NCBI GenBank assembly: GCA_027943335.1
Contig: BSBK01001579.1
Location: forward strand, 324,501-388,500
Origin: Chamaecyparis obtusa
Taxonomy: Eukaryota > Streptophyta > Pinopsida > Cupressales > Cupressaceae
DNA: 64,000 nt
Direction: 5' to 3'
Shown here: piece after piece, positions 24,800-37,578 of the stretch
Position numbering within the stretch: position 1 is the stretch's first letter
How the letters are laid out: the number at the start of each line of letters is the position of its first letter
Notes under the pieces: model-generated
What the model saw: the letters and a program-made list of their open reading frames with translations, nothing else
Told to the model about the DNA's origin: nothing
Database searches by the model: none
Made by a program: the position numbers and the translations under genes

Positions 24800-25790
24800 T
24801 ATCCATTCTATTATACTTGCAAAAATTTTCTATATGTCCTAGGTTGTTGCATTTGTAACATGTAGGTTGTCTTCTATTATGATTAACTTGAAGTTTACAA
24901 AACCTTGCAATGTACCCAAGGTTATTACATTTGTAGCATCTGATTTGAGGTGTTGATTCTTCTCTGATTTAATCTTTCCCGCTTCAAAACTGATTAGGTT
25001 TCCTACATTTTTCTTTCTTGTGTCCATATGCATAATAGTTATAAGTACAATAACCATTAAAGGGTTTGAAAGGGCCTTTCCCTCTACAATATCTCTTCAT
25101 GTGTCCAGGTTTGTTAAATCCATAGCATCTACCTCTGAAAGGACTAATCTGATCTCTAGGTTCTTCAAAAGTAGGTCTTTCTTCAATCTTCACTTCATGT
25201 GATTCTTCATGAGTCTTAGAACATTCTCCTTCATTATATCCAACTCCATTCATATCTCATTTAGTTTTTTGTCTTTGTTCATCAATCTTATCACTTCTTA
25301 TATGTAATTTCTAAATGTGTAACTTGGATTCAACAAGTTCTCCTTTAATGATCTGATTGTATTTCTCTAATTCTAGGCATTTGTCCTTGTAGTGATCAAG
25401 TTCAGTCTTCATTTTCCCTATCTACGTGTTCGCTCCTTTTAAGATCTCTTCAACTTTGTATCTTGCATTCTTTTCATGTTGGATCTCTTTAGTCATCAAA
25501 AGAGTAATTTCTTGTTTTTCTTGCTTAAGCTTCTTTAACTAGTTTGATGTGTCATTGTCTGATTCCTCCTTGATCTTTTCCATAAGGTCTTGTCTCTAAT
25601 TTCTTGAAAGTTCAAATTGTTCCTTTTGTTTCTTGATAAAACCTTCTACTCTTCTTAATTTTAATTTCAATTTTCCATTCTCATCCTTTTCTTTATCTAG
25701 GTCATCAAGTGTTGCTTCAAAATTTTCTCGCAAACTTTAAAAATCCATTTTGATCTCGCTTAAGTTGTTAGAATTTTTCTCCAAGGGCCA
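24800..25790 (-). pseudogene. Gag relic: coiled coil plus four zinc knuckles
   Basis: Reading leftward, 25790-25260 gives a Lys/Glu/Leu-rich, heptad-like region (for example DDLDKEKDENGKLKLKLRRV). This is followed by four CCHC-type knuckles: CYGFNKPGHMKRYC, CTYNYYAYGHKKEKC (one extra residue), CYKCNNLGYIARFC and CYKCNNLGHIENFC. At least four stops and two frame changes break it. Gag proteins of plant LTR elements usually have one or two knuckles; four in a row is unusual. Its role would be RNA packaging in virus-like particles. Confidence 0.75.
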
Positions 25791-25793
25791 ATA

Positions 25794-25805
25794 GCTCTAA
25801 TAGCA
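25794..25805 (-). promoter_or_regulatory. Degenerate primer-binding site
   Basis: On the minus strand, two bases after the LTR end, TGCTATTAGAGC resembles the initiator-Met site TGGTATCAGAGC with two differences. Confidence 0.6.
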
Positions 25806-25807
25806 AT

Positions 25808-27000
25808 TGTTAGGATTGAGTAATATTGAGAAGGGGGGTGAATCAATACTACATCACTTTAAATTTAACTTAAACCAATTCCAAATAAACCAAAAGATTG
25901 TAGAAATGAAAAGTACATAAGCAAACAACACAAAACTGATAACACCATTTTTTTTGTCAAGGAAACCCTGGCCAAGGGAAAACCCTAGTGGGGATGGTAC
26001 CCACAAGCATAAACTAAAGTATAATGTCCATGTTAGAAGACCTAGCCTTGTTAGGAGCTGAATATTACATAGTAGATTTCCTTATTAAAGAAATATCAAC
26101 CTTGTTAAAGGTATTAAAAACCCTTTTAGGGGTGTACTGAGCTTAGAACTCTTACAACCAATACTTTTGTTATAAATTTTTCTCAATGATGAACATAAAC
26201 AAGTATCTTATATGGTTTGATAGTTCCAGTTGTAGTTCTCAGTAACATCTATCAACCTTTGATTTCACATCTGCCATCAATTATCTCTAACATCTCTATT
26301 TTACTATTACATCTTCTCTTTACAAAAAGTTCTTCATATATATATGTATTCTATCATTCAGTCGGCTCTCAAATATAATACAAAATAGAATAAATAATAA
26401 TACAAAGAGTAAATACTAATTTGGAGACCTTTTATTACAAAATTATAGGTAATACACAATCTTAATCTATCTTAGCACGTTTGGATTCCATCTTATACTC
26501 CATTAACCATCGCGATTGTTCATATGCTTTGTTTCACTGTTCCTTTGTCTTTGCTTGTCTTCAAATCACTGTAACTCACTGATAACAATACAAAAACAAA
26601 AGTGACCTTAACTTAAGGTCATACATATCCAAAAATGTCTTCCTCTAAGCTTGCAAGTCATCATCTATCATATACTATCTTCTATGTTCAAAATTGTACT
26701 ATTGTACTCTATACTTCTATTCCTATACATAGTCATTGTCAAGACTACATCTCAAAAACTATACTTAACTCAAAGAGATCACCATATCATATGTGTTTCC
26801 ATAAATGGAAACCCTCAATTTCTCTATATCACTCTCAAAACATCACTTTCCAACACATAGATCTTAATCTTGTTTCATTATTATAAATCTTAATCTTGTT
26901 GCATTATTATAGATCTTAATCTTATTTTCAGTATTATTGTCTTTAATCAATCCGACATCATTCAATCTTTATCATTTGTGAAGCTTGGGACAAGTTCCTC
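25808..27000 (-). repeat. LTR of the pol-less Sirevirus-like element (upper end approximate)
   Basis: Begins TGTTAGGATTGAG on the plus strand. GGGGGGTGAATCA lies at 25833-25845, and a box AAGGAAACCCTGGCCAAGGG, then GTGGGGATGGTACCCAC, at about 25969-26013. Both boxes recur in the LTRs at 48038 and 57107. I could not find the other end; ORFs at 26635-26886 are chance. Confidence 0.65.
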
Positions 27001-27447
27001 ATACTTTTTCTCAATCCCTTCACCATCATCTAGCTTTCATCTCATAGAGTTGTATTAGATTGCATTTCATTTGTGTTGGGAGACAATATCCACATAATCT
27101 CAAAGAGAAAATCAAACAAGGATTTGGGTGATCTTGTTTTACCTCATTGGAGGTTGTAGTGAAAGTTACTTATTTTTTTGAATTTGGAATGACTAACATC
27201 TAATGCGATTTTGTTTGGTGTTTTTGTGTTTTTCATTTGCATCAATTAGTCCATATTTTTATTGCATACAGTGATTTCTTTTTATAAAGGCTTAGAAACT
27301 AGGCATAATTATGAACTTGGGGATTAGACATTCAACCAAGAAGTTTATCCTCCTTATAAAAATTCATTTAATATGTCAACCTAGGGATGTGTTACTTTAA
27401 GTGGGCCAGAAAGATATATGCACCAAGTACTACTCAGCCACACATTT
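27001..27447. other. No gene recognised
   Basis: Anonymous sequence between the pol-less element and the target site of gypsy element C. It may be part of the LTR above or of the older host into which C jumped. Confidence 0.4.
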
Positions 27448-27453
27448 TATAGT

Positions 27454-28534
27454 TGCTACAGGAAATAAATGCAGAAAAGAAACTATGTTATGATTGCAGA
27501 AAACAAATACTATAATGGAACTTAAACTATAGCTGTAGAAGAGCAAGTATTGGAATGGAAATTATAGAAGTTAAGATTCTAACAAAACATGAAGACTCTT
27601 TCAAACTAAGTTATAATACTTTAGTTGCTCCAACACTTTCATAGTAGGAAGCATTAGCTAACCTGGGGCTTTGGCTACAAGAACAGTTTAACACTTAATA
27701 CTAAATAATGGAAATGCTGGAAAATGATTTTAACTAGAATGAATCTAATTACTTTGGATTTCTCACCAAGTGGGAACCCTTGGATGAGTATCCCAAAAAA
27801 AATTATGCAAAGTTAAATCTCAACACTTCATTTGCTCATTGATTGAATAACTGAATACAAAAATATATAAACCATGAACAATAGAAAACTATATTGCCAA
27901 TAAACTAATAATACCCTCATTCTCACATAGGAGCAGGGATAAAAGGAAAACTTATAATAGCTAACTAATCATGCCACAAAAATAGGTGGAACTTTTATTA
28001 CAATACTACTAATAAAAAGTAAAAAAGTTATAAAGCTGGCAATAGATTAGATCTAGAAAAGAGGAAAGAGATGTTGTGACAAAAAATCTAACTTCCCACT
28101 CTCTCCTAGATTTCCTTAAATAATTCATCATGTTACCTTGGTATTTGCTTGGCGACTTCCACCTTGATCATCTAGAAACCTTCTACTTGTGTTGCGTTAA
28201 TGTTTCTCTGTTGGACCTTTCTGAAAGACCGGGTCAAGCATCTAGTATATGAGTGTGTTTCACCTAGTTAAGACAATGGTCACTATATTGATGCACTGCA
28301 CTTCAGAGGTTAGGATAAAGACATTTATGGCAATAAACACCAAAACATGCATGCATCATTTATGTTCAAATATCTATTTCACTTATAAAAACATTATCAT
28401 AACTTCAAAGAAAGTAATATAGTATATTCATCCAAGTGTAGCATATTAAGTATGTTGAAACCGTTGTAGTAGTCTAGTGGCAGCATGCCATATAATAACA
28501 GAGATGAGTATAAAATTCTTTGAGAAAATATAAC
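27454..28534 (-). repeat. 3' LTR of element C, first part
   Basis: Matches 46399-47430 over its length, for example GGAATGGAA, ATAGAAGTTAA and CTAACAAAACATGAAGA. It stops at 28534 where the Tat-like element begins and resumes at 40155. Confidence 0.88.
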
Positions 28535-31098
28535 TTTTATACACTAAGTTTGCACCCTTGGTTAAAGCTCTTGTATTCTTGACAACCTAGTATAACATGG
28601 GAATCATCTCTAGGTTGTGGGACCTTTGCTAACTGAGATGAGACCTCTAGGTTCTAGGCTAGTTCCTCTTGGATAATCACCTTAATCTACTTCTAGACAT
28701 GAAAAGTAAACTTTTTGAGGGAAAGGGATAGAAGGAATTCTTGGAAAGGGAAATGACTGAAAGCAAACTACCTACTAGGTGATGCACCGAAACTAGGGTT
28801 TGGATCTCAATATGTAGGATGAAATCAAATGAACAACTCAGGTCTAGGAGATCACAACTCACTAAATAGACTTGCATAAGTATTTCATAGGGGGACCTAA
28901 ACATAAGACACAACCTATCACCTGCAAGTAGACATTCACTTCTGCAACTCGGTGTAGGATTGAGGTAAGACTATTAGGGGGCTAAAGTATACCCACAAAA
29001 TATCAAAATCAGATCAAACACAATAACACACAATAAGTTTAGAAAGAGAGAGGGATCAGGAACCCTGAGATATCACTCAAAACATACATATACTTCAATT
29101 CAATAAGAGATAAACTCAGACAAGGAAGTATAGGGACATGAAGAATTGTCACAAAATACCTCTGCAATGTTTGAATTCGTCAATGGGAGAAAAATACAAC
29201 TGTATAAGCCAGAGGGTAGAGATGATACCATAGATGACCCTTAAGAAAAATAAAATTCTTCTACAAATTGTCCAACTTTGAGCACTAAGGCTCCCAAAAG
29301 AACTATATACATCTCACTGCATGCAGGCAAGAGTCAAAAACTAACCTAACTAGGGTTACAAGATTTACAACAATAGCAAACCCTAAAGGTACACTGATCA
29401 CTTATTATCAAAATCTCTGAGAAAACCAGCAATCAGATCAAATCTTTTCTTTGCGTGTTGATCCTTCTAAATTGAAAATACCTACAAATACAACAACCTC
29501 AGCCTACCAACCCACTTGCAACTCCACTAAGCCATGAAGGCTCCAAATCTGATCATATTTCCCTAGGAGAGGTACTGCTTGAAAAGGTGGCGCCAACTCT
29601 TTCTAGCACTTCTTATCATTAAAATGTAGCAAAAGGACCCTACAACGCTGGCCAATAGTCACTTCTATCACTCTCTCAACCACAACCATCCTGAGAAATC
29701 AATTCCTGAGCTAACCGACGTCGTGCATGGCCAAAGAATGCAAAACTCTAGCAAAACCAATAGAAAGCATTTGAAATTTTGAAATATAACGGCTACCAGA
29801 AGATCTTAAAATGTAACCGTTGATGAATAACCTTCCCAACAGATGAATGGTTGTGATGGGCCTTTTAAAATAGTTTAAAACCCTTCTGACAAGTCAACCA
29901 CCATCATGGAATTCAGTATCCAATCACTAGTGAGCAAGTCAGTGTCCCTGACAGAACTTGGACCCACATCCCTGAGAACACCATCAGACGGTTGCCGCTA
30001 TACCGTTGCAATAATGATCAAGCTTTTTGGATCCACAGTGTAACAACAGCCGCAAGATCCTGCAAAGAGTTATTTTCTTAGAAAGCCTTAACCCCATGGG
30101 CCCACTGATAACCGCCACATAGCATAGCAAACAACCAATCAAACTGTGCCATTTCAGATACATGTTGCATACCTTCTGATATTAGACCCACCTAATAGAG
30201 CCCAGAGATAAAGAAAGATCCATGGCTATCTCATGATCATGAGCCCTGACACAAACCCTTGCGAACATACACTAGTCATCAATCCTCTGTAGATGTTAGA
30301 GCCTCTGACTACCGAAAGTGGCAGGCCCCATTGACACATTTCCACATCGCACACCAACTAGCCAATGAGAAACTGACAACCGAGATACATGTAGCATCTG
30401 TCTCTGACATAGGACCCACTATCAAAATCTAGGCAATGGAGAAGGATCAACAACTATCGCTATACCACCATGATAAAACACATGCATCTTGAGCCTCTAG
30501 TATAATGATGACCACACGATTAAGTTGGAACTTAACCCGCCAAAGAAGATGGCCCCAACCTGCTGAATCAGACACCGTCGACGAATCAGGAGCTGCCAAA
30601 TCAGATGAGGTGGCACCGGTCCCACTGACAAGATGAACTCTACAGGTAGGAAGATTGATGATCATCGCAAGATCTCATGGAATCTTTTGGGGCCATGAGA
30701 TCATGCGACAACCATCAGATCTAGAATCTTGACTTGGCCGTCGATCTGAGACCACCAACCGAAACGGTAATTGCCCATGGGATTGCTGGGTGTTAAGGGG
30801 TTAACCACCAGGAATTAGAGACTTGGCAACTGAAGGATTTAAAAAGGCACATGGAAATTGGGAACTTAAGTGACCGGGATAAAGTAACATAAAAATATAA
30901 CAAGGCTTAAGGGTTTTGCAGGGCAATGACTAGTTTTTAAACTTTTCAACTACAGACCACGGAGTAAAATAAATTGCAGAGGCCAGAGAACATGGTATAA
31001 ATTCATGAAAATTTTAGGGATGGTAGACATGGTGAAGACAAAGGTCCTAGAGATGGTTTTTTTGCCAAATTTGTATGCATAGGAAAAATTAGGTAACA
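28535..31098 (-). repeat. 3' LTR of the Tat-like element
   Basis: Runs from TTTTATACACTAAGTTTGCA to GAAAAATTAGGTAACA; the partner starts TGTTATACAC and ends GGGTAACA. The terminal TG is mutated to TT here. Small ORFs (28677-28913, 30447-30665) are chance. Confidence 0.93.
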
Positions 31099-31390
31099 TT
31101 TTGGTGATTTTTGCTGGATGTCAGCCTGCTAGACATGGGAAACCAGTGACCTTGACAATCCATTGGGCATGGGGTTATTACAGGAACAAAAAAATCTCTA
31201 CAGAGGGCGAAAACTAGAACTGTTCTTAGAGAACTTCTTGAAAAGTAGGAAACTAAACTAGAAAATAGGGAAAGAAAGCAGAAGACACATATTTACAAGA
31301 AATTTATAGAGAGGGGTTAACCTTAAAATAGGGCTTCAAGTGGAAACCATTTACTGATATTGGCAAGGTATTTCCTTCAAGATTTGATAG

Positions 31391-32471
31391 CTAGAAAGCA
31401 TTGGATCCCTTACATTCTTTGATTACAAATGGTCCACCCCAAAAGGAGTCAAATTTTGTGTGTCTGCCAGGTCTAGACCTGAACTCATCCCACTTGAGGA
31501 CTATGTCTCCAACCTTGAAGTCTCTGACTCTAGCTCTCTTATCAAAACTTTTCTTTGTCTGAATCTGGTGGAACTCCATGTCTTGCAAGGACTTATCTTT
31601 GATTTCCTCTAACTCCATCAACTGAGCAAATCTGATATGCAAAGGATCTCCTTCATCAAATAGGGCATACTGAGTAGCTAGGTCCAAAGTTGGTAATTTA
31701 GTTGAAATGGACAACTTAGCCTCTCTGCCATACACTAGCACATAAGGAGAATTACCAATGATTTTCTTTGAGGTAATTCTATCTAACCACAATGCAGACC
31801 TAAGCTTGGTATGCCACTCTCTCTGATTTTCTTGAAGAGTCTTTTTGATTATCCTAATCAGGTTCTTATTTGTTGATTCAGCTAAGCCATTGCCTTGAGG
31901 GTAATAATTGGAACTGGTATTCAGATAGATGCCATTTTTGACTGCCCACTCAAACTTTGAGGCCTGTGAATGCTAAGGCATTATCTAAAATTATGGAATC
32001 AGGAGTGCCAAACCTATGAATTAAGTTATCATAAAAGCTTAGGACAACACTCACATTGGCCTCTTTTAATGTAATTGCCTCCATCCATCTGGTGAAGTAA
32101 TCTGTTGCAGTAATTATCCATTTATGTCCTGCACTAGATGGAGGATTGATCATGCCAATGAAATCTATACCCCACCCCATGAAGGGCTGATCTATTATGA
32201 TTGGTTGTAAGGGAAAAGCTACAAGCCTTTCTTTTCCTACAAACATAGCACACTTGATGCATTTTCTCACATATTCATGACTATCCTTAAAGATAGATGG
32301 CCAATAGTACCCAGTCCTCATGATTTTAGAAGCAATAGTCCTAGGAGAGAAATGACCTCTAGAAGGTCCATCATGAAACTCAAATAGGATGTCTGCTACC
32401 TTCTCTGAATCTATGCATCTCAAAAGGACACCAGTGTGATCCTTTCTGAAAAGAACTTCATTTATCAGCAC
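31391..32471 (-). pseudogene. Integrase of the Tat-like element
   Basis: The zinc-binding part is at the start: H-x-H region GPSRGHFSPRTIASKIM and CIKCAMF, with GYYWPSIFKD between. The catalytic core follows: WGIDFIGMINPPSSAGHKWI with ATDYFTRWMEAITL, then LDNALAF. The second block (31391-31792) holds SPYVLVYGREAKLSI and a C-terminal DNA-binding part (VGDIVLKWDEFRSRPGRHTK, FWGGPFVIKE). The piece joining them (31793-31949) is frameshifted, and stops separate it from RNase H. It would insert the element cDNA. Non-functional as it stands. Confidence 0.9.
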
Positions 32472-32639
32472 AAAAGGAATAGATTGTGCTCTATAATATC
32501 TTCTTTTTGCTTAATCCAAACCTGTAGGACATTGTTTTATCTTCAAATAATTGATCATATTAGGCAACTAGCTTGTTGCCTTGTCTTGTTCTTCTACAGA
32601 ATGCACCACCAAAGATGCATCCAATTGCTCTAATTTCTT

Positions 32640-34277
32640 TGAACTCTCATCTGATGCCAAATGTTCACAAAGGCCTCTTCCTCTAACCAGCTTGGTATTT
32701 TGAATATCAATGTCATATTCCATCACCTTGGTGATCCAACCAGCTCTTTTCTCATTTAGATCCTTGGAAAGAAAAAATTATTTGACACTTGGATGAGTAA
32801 CTTTTAAATGTACCTTGCTATGTGTCAAAAAAATATCTAAACTTTTTAAGGCTTTTCACCACAGCAAGTACATGTTTCTCTACAAAAGAGTATCCTATTC
32901 ATACTCTTCTAAACCTTTGCTAAAGAAAGTAATAGGCTGCTCCAATCCATCTGAATTTTCTTGGTTTAACATTGTAGATATGGCATCATGACCTTCATAG
33001 GCATAAAGGATAAAATCCTTACTAAAAGTTGGGTTTAGAAGAGAAGGGGCTTATGTTAATGCCTCTTTGATAGCTTGGAAATTTATTCTCCCTTCTTTGG
33101 TCCAACTAAAAGCTGAACTCTTCTTTAACATGGTTGTCAAAGGCTTGAGTAATTCTACAATGTTAAGCAAGAACCTCCTAAAAAAATTAATCTTTCCTAT
33201 GAAAGATTGGAGACTTTTCTTGTGTTGTGGTAAGGGTAGCTCTAGGATAGCTGCAATTCTCTCAGGATCTACTGTGATTCCTTCTTTGGATACTACATAT
33301 CCCAAAAATTTTCCTTCATGAACTAAAAACACACATTTCTTGGGATTAAGAGATATCCCAAATTCTCTACACCTTTCAAAAATCTTCCTCAAATGTTTGA
33401 TGTGATCTACTGCATGCTTTGAATAGACAGTTATGTCATCCAAGTAGACTAGCACAAACCTGTACATGAGGCTTTTAAAGGCCATATCCATTGCCTTTTG
33501 AAATGTAGCTCCTACATTTGACAAACCAAAGGGCATCTTTTGATAAGTCATGGTTCCCCACTTGGTTGTAAATGCAGTCTTGTATTGATCCTCTTCATTC
33601 ACTAAGATCTGATTGTATCCTAAATAGCCAGCCAACAATGAAAATCTCTCAGATCCAGAGACACATTGTAGAATTTGTTCCATAGAAGGTAGTGGATGGT
33701 GGTACTTTAATGAAGCTCTGTTAAGATCCCTAAAGTCAACACATAACCTTAGCTCCCCATTCTTCTTCCTGACTGGAACAAGGCTGGAAACCCAACTAGT
33801 ATGCTTGATGGGGTAGATGATACCACTTTCTATTAGTTTGAGTACTTCTTTATGCATAAGTGGCTCAAGCTTGGGATTAATAGACCTTTCCTTTTGCCTC
33901 ACTGGTTTGGCATTAGGCTCTAATTCAATGGTGTGCTAAGCAAGGGCAAGGTCAAAACCTTTGAGGTCCTCATATTTCCATGCAAAAACATCACTGAATT
34001 CTTTGAATAACTGAGTGTAAGCTTGCTTTTCCAATTCAGTGTTTACCTTTCCAAATTGTAGGCTCTTACCTGGTTCCAACTCTAGTTTAACATAATGTTC
34101 TTGTTGAACTACTGGGCCAGCTTTGTTCTTCTTAACTTCATCATCCTTGTTGAAGATAGTCTCTAAGCTAACAAGACCTCTAGGCATCTTATTGGACTTG
34201 AGTTGTATCACTTGATCACCATAGTTTTGTGATAGCCTATCTTGATTATGTTCTAAAAAAACATCCTCTTCAAACAA
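32640..34277 (-). pseudogene. Reverse transcriptase and gypsy-type RNase H of the Tat-like element
   Basis: 33051-33902 is a 283-codon open stretch with the RT core: VPVRKKNGELRLCVDFRDLN, MPFGLSNVGATFQKAM, and the catalytic YLDD in VLVYLDDITVYSK, then KKCVFLVHEGKFLGY. 33936-34277 is the linker preceding it (SDVFAWKYEDLKGFD), in the same frame after a stop. From 33050 down to 32640 a frameshifted RNase H follows (DFILYAYEGHDAISTML, ITFFSKGLEEYE). It copies RNA to DNA and removes the RNA in intact elements. Confidence 0.92.
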
Positions 34278-34418
34278 GAACTACAAAATTTGTTCATCAT
34301 TGTCAAACACCTACCAATTGACATCATTATCAGGAATAGATGGTCTAACAATCACTTTAATATGCTATTGATCCATTTCTTTTGAAATGTTGTTTGGAAT
34401 ATCATACTGGGATCCAAC

Positions 34419-34873
34419 AGCAGCTAACCTATCTACATTTTGGTTTAATTTCCTAGGGATAGCAACAATATTGAAAGCATGGAAATCCTCAATTACATCC
34501 CAAAATCTATGCTTGTATGATTTCATGGTGTCATTCTTGGTTTCACTTATCCCTCTTACTTGGTTGACGACTAACTCACTATCACCATAAACTTTTAAGG
34601 CCTTAGCCCTCTTTTTCTAGTCCACTCTAGTCCATTGACTAGGCTTTCATACTCTGCAGTATTGCTAGTGTAGGAGAAACTAAATCTAAAGGTAGTATAA
34701 TACCTTTCTCCTTTTGGGGACACTAGCATAGCACCACCACCAAAACCATGCCTACTTCTAGCTCCATCAAAAAATAGTTCCCAAACTTGATTATTCTGAT
34801 CCTCTAAATTAGTATCCTCTTTAAGAAGGCTTAGCTCTATGGCTCCACTCTCTTGTATTAAATAACTTCCCAA
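34419..34873 (-). pseudogene. Archaeal-type RNase H domain placed before reverse transcriptase
   Basis: VWELFFDGARSRHGFGGGAM, LVSPKGERYY, SNTAEYESLVNGLEW, then after a frameshift near 34605 VYGDSELVVNQVRGISETKN and FNIVAIPRKLNQNVDRLA. The FDGA, E in NTAEYE, GDSELV and final D match the second RNase H (aRH) known from Tat-type plant gypsy elements, where it normally lies after the first RNase H and before integrase. Here it lies between protease (about 35.38 kb) and reverse transcriptase (33.9 kb). The region just upstream (34874-35056) is a stop-containing linker. Confidence 0.88.
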
Positions 34874-35056
34874 ACCAAAATCCTAGACAAGATTTTCTTG
34901 GGCCTCTGAAGCTCTTTCATCTAGAAAAATATGAAGGATACTCTCTATCTTTGTGCTTGCTTCACTAATGATTTGGAAGTCATTGTCATCAAATATAGGG
35001 CAGTTTACATTGATGGAATTGGATACATAAGGTTCTATATGGTGTTCTACTAATGG

Positions 35057-37410
35057 TTATGACTTAATGGTGACCTTGGTCCCATATCTTGTATGAAATA
35101 GCATGTGAGACCAGTCAGAAGATAGATAACCTCCTATCTTGGCTGTAAACTCCCTTGGAAGACATATAGAAAATAATGTAGGGAGATCTATGATGTATAT
35201 ATCAAGGAGGTTGGAAAAATTGGGACTAGCATGAAGGATTAGACTGGTATCCTTGGCCACACCTATAGTATTGACTGAGGATCCATCAAGTTGGGTAACC
35301 TTCTTTTGGAAGGGCTTATATTTTAGTCCTAGTTGGTCAGCTACTTTCTTGGGCATTATAGTGCTATTAGCTCCACTATCTACCATACAATTATATACTA
35401 AAGATTTTCCAATGATTAAAGATACATAAAAGGGAGGTGGCTTTGAATTCCTACCTTGTGTGGCATTGCCCTTGGAGTTGCTACTTGGAGTCTCCTTTTC
35501 TTGATCAGTGTTAACCAACACTGGCTTTCCAACTTCTTTTGTAGGTGGAGGAGTTGTCACCTTTGTCATGGCCTTCTTCAAAATTTCAGGTTGTCCTGGA
35601 AGAGCCAAAGAGTCCCACATGGACATGGTGGCATTCACCTTCTTCATGTTGTCTAGAATATTAAAAGGTGTCGCAGTGTGTACTCTTTGTTGTGTCTTTG
35701 TCATGATGGGCTCCACCTCTTTTGGAATTTGGCCTTCTTTGCTTGTAATGGCAGGAGCCTCCTTAGGTGTGATGGGATTAGCTTGTTGTAGTGGCTCTAC
35801 AAATGTAGTAGCCTTGGCATTGGAATTTGCCATCTCCATGTCTTGGGCTCTTCTCTTTGGTCTTGTATAGGCAAAAAAAGCAACTTCATCATTGACTCCA
35901 TTGAAGTCTGGTTGTTCCCAATTGAAAAGAGCAGTCTCCTTTTCTTGTGATTCTTGTTGAGGCATTGAGCCACTAGATGAAGCCTTTGATTGAGCTTGTG
36001 AGGCATTTTGAACCATTAGGGCTTGGTTCATCCATCCATTTGAACATGTAGCCTGATTATGAGGCTGATTACAAGGAAAACACCATTCATTATCCATAGC
36101 CATATTATTTTGACTAGGAACCATATCTCTCATTGGATTTGTAGAATTTAGAGGTGCGGGGTTATATGGTTGGAATGGTCTTTGATTAAAACTTTGTCTT
36201 TGTCCTTGATAGCCTCCTTGGTATGGTGGCCTATTTTGTTGATAAGGTTGTCCTTTATTTTGATATTGTTGATTAGGACCTTAACGTTATGGCTGAAATG
36301 GTGGTATGATTCCTTGACCTTGCTTCTTCAAATTTGTGACCTCTTTAGTCAAGGTCTGTAATAAGTTGGTCATTTCTTGTATACTATTTTTTTGACTACT
36401 CTTTATTTCTTGTAACTCTTGAGAGAAACTAACCTTACCATGTTCTTGACGACTGGTACTAGCTTGACATGCTGCTATGATGGGGATAGGAGTAAATGGG
36501 GGTACTTGGGTAGGTGCAATGGGCTAAAGGCTAGGAAAGATGGGCATTGGTGGCCTTCTAGCAATCATGCCTACTTTGATTAAACAATTTTCAGCCCTGA
36601 CAGCTATGTCAAAAGCTTGGGGTAAAGAAGTACCACCCATAGATTGGATCATGACAAAAATTTGACCATTTAGACTTTGCAAGTAGTATAAGAAGGCATG
36701 GTCAGCTGATAGTCTCACAGAGACTGGAATTCTATTCCATTTTTTAAGGAATCTACTATTGTAATCTGTCATCTACTCTTGAGGGTCTCTCTTAATGGTT
36801 TTCAACTGCTCAACTAGAGACAAGTTATCTAATTTATCCTCAAAATGCTTACTTAATGCATCCCCTAACTCATCCCATGAAGTAATAGAACCAACAGCTA
36901 AAGTTCTAAACCATTCTAGAGCCTTACCTTTTAGAGAGGCTGCTAATAATTTTGTAGCCACATCCTCTTGGGTTATGTTGTGTATGTTGTAGATGGTGGT
37001 CACATCACTTATGTGCTCAAAGGATGTTGTATGCTCTTCACCTGTGAAATTAGGTATACTCTTAAGTGCTACCAAGGGCACATCATGATGTTGAGCAAAG
37101 GCCAATGGACTACCCTGATTAAAGGGTGCAAAAGCAAACTACCTTGCCATTGTAGGAGTTGGAATCTAAAGATTAACAACTAAGTGAGTTGTATTTACTG
37201 CTATATTTGAATCCTCCTCTAGATCTCTAGTTAGAGATCTGCCTCTTCTTCTGGAATGAAAGGGAACAGGTCTCCTTTCTAAAGTATCAGGAGGTGTTGA
37301 TTGAACTCTTCTTGCAGGAGATGTTCTTTGAGTTGTCTTGCCTTTATGACTTCTCTTTGAGGGAAACTCTAAAAATTTAGTGGGCTTTGAGCTTCTAGTC
37401 TCAACCTTTC
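35057..37410 (-). pseudogene. Gag and protease of the Tat-like element
   Basis: One minus-strand frame from about 37410, with stops. It starts with a basic N-terminal region (KFLEFPSKRSHKGKTTQR) and then the gag core (FTGEEHTTSFEHISDV, LLAASLKGKALEWFRTL, SWDELGDALSKHF, VRLSADHAFLYYLQSLNG). A Gln/Pro-rich stretch follows, then one Cys-rich CFPCNQPHNQATC segment in place of a classical knuckle. The frame from 36133 to 35057 is open and contains the aspartic protease VYNCMVDSGANSTIM (about 35.38 kb) and KKVADQLGL. Stops lie at 36773 and 36524 and near 36290. Confidence 0.88.
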
Positions 37411-37578
37411 TTATAAAACTTCAAACAAGGTTAGCCCTGATCTTTGAAATTAGTGAAATTGCCAGATATACTTAATAGAATGACTTCTAAAAGCTTGTAT
37501 TGTGCAATATGTATATCAAAGATAACATAACCTTCAAACAATGAACTTCTTGTGGAATCCCACCGGACGTGCTAGAAT

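Larger units (their letters stand above)
22488..27000 (-). mobile_element. Sirevirus-like LTR element lacking pol (right part)
   Basis: Minus-strand order: LTR (from about 27.0 kb down to 25808), primer site, coiled-coil gag with zinc knuckles, unclassified ORF. No second LTR was found below 22.5 kb, so the 3' end is deleted or lost by decay. The upper limit of the LTR is not defined; 27000 is approximate. The LTR shares its end and boxes with the two Sirevirus-like LTRs at 48.0 and 57.1 kb. Confidence 0.6.

Noticed and set aside
35456..35870. Plus-strand ORFs at 35456-35870
   Set aside because: Antisense of the Tat-like gag-protease frame.
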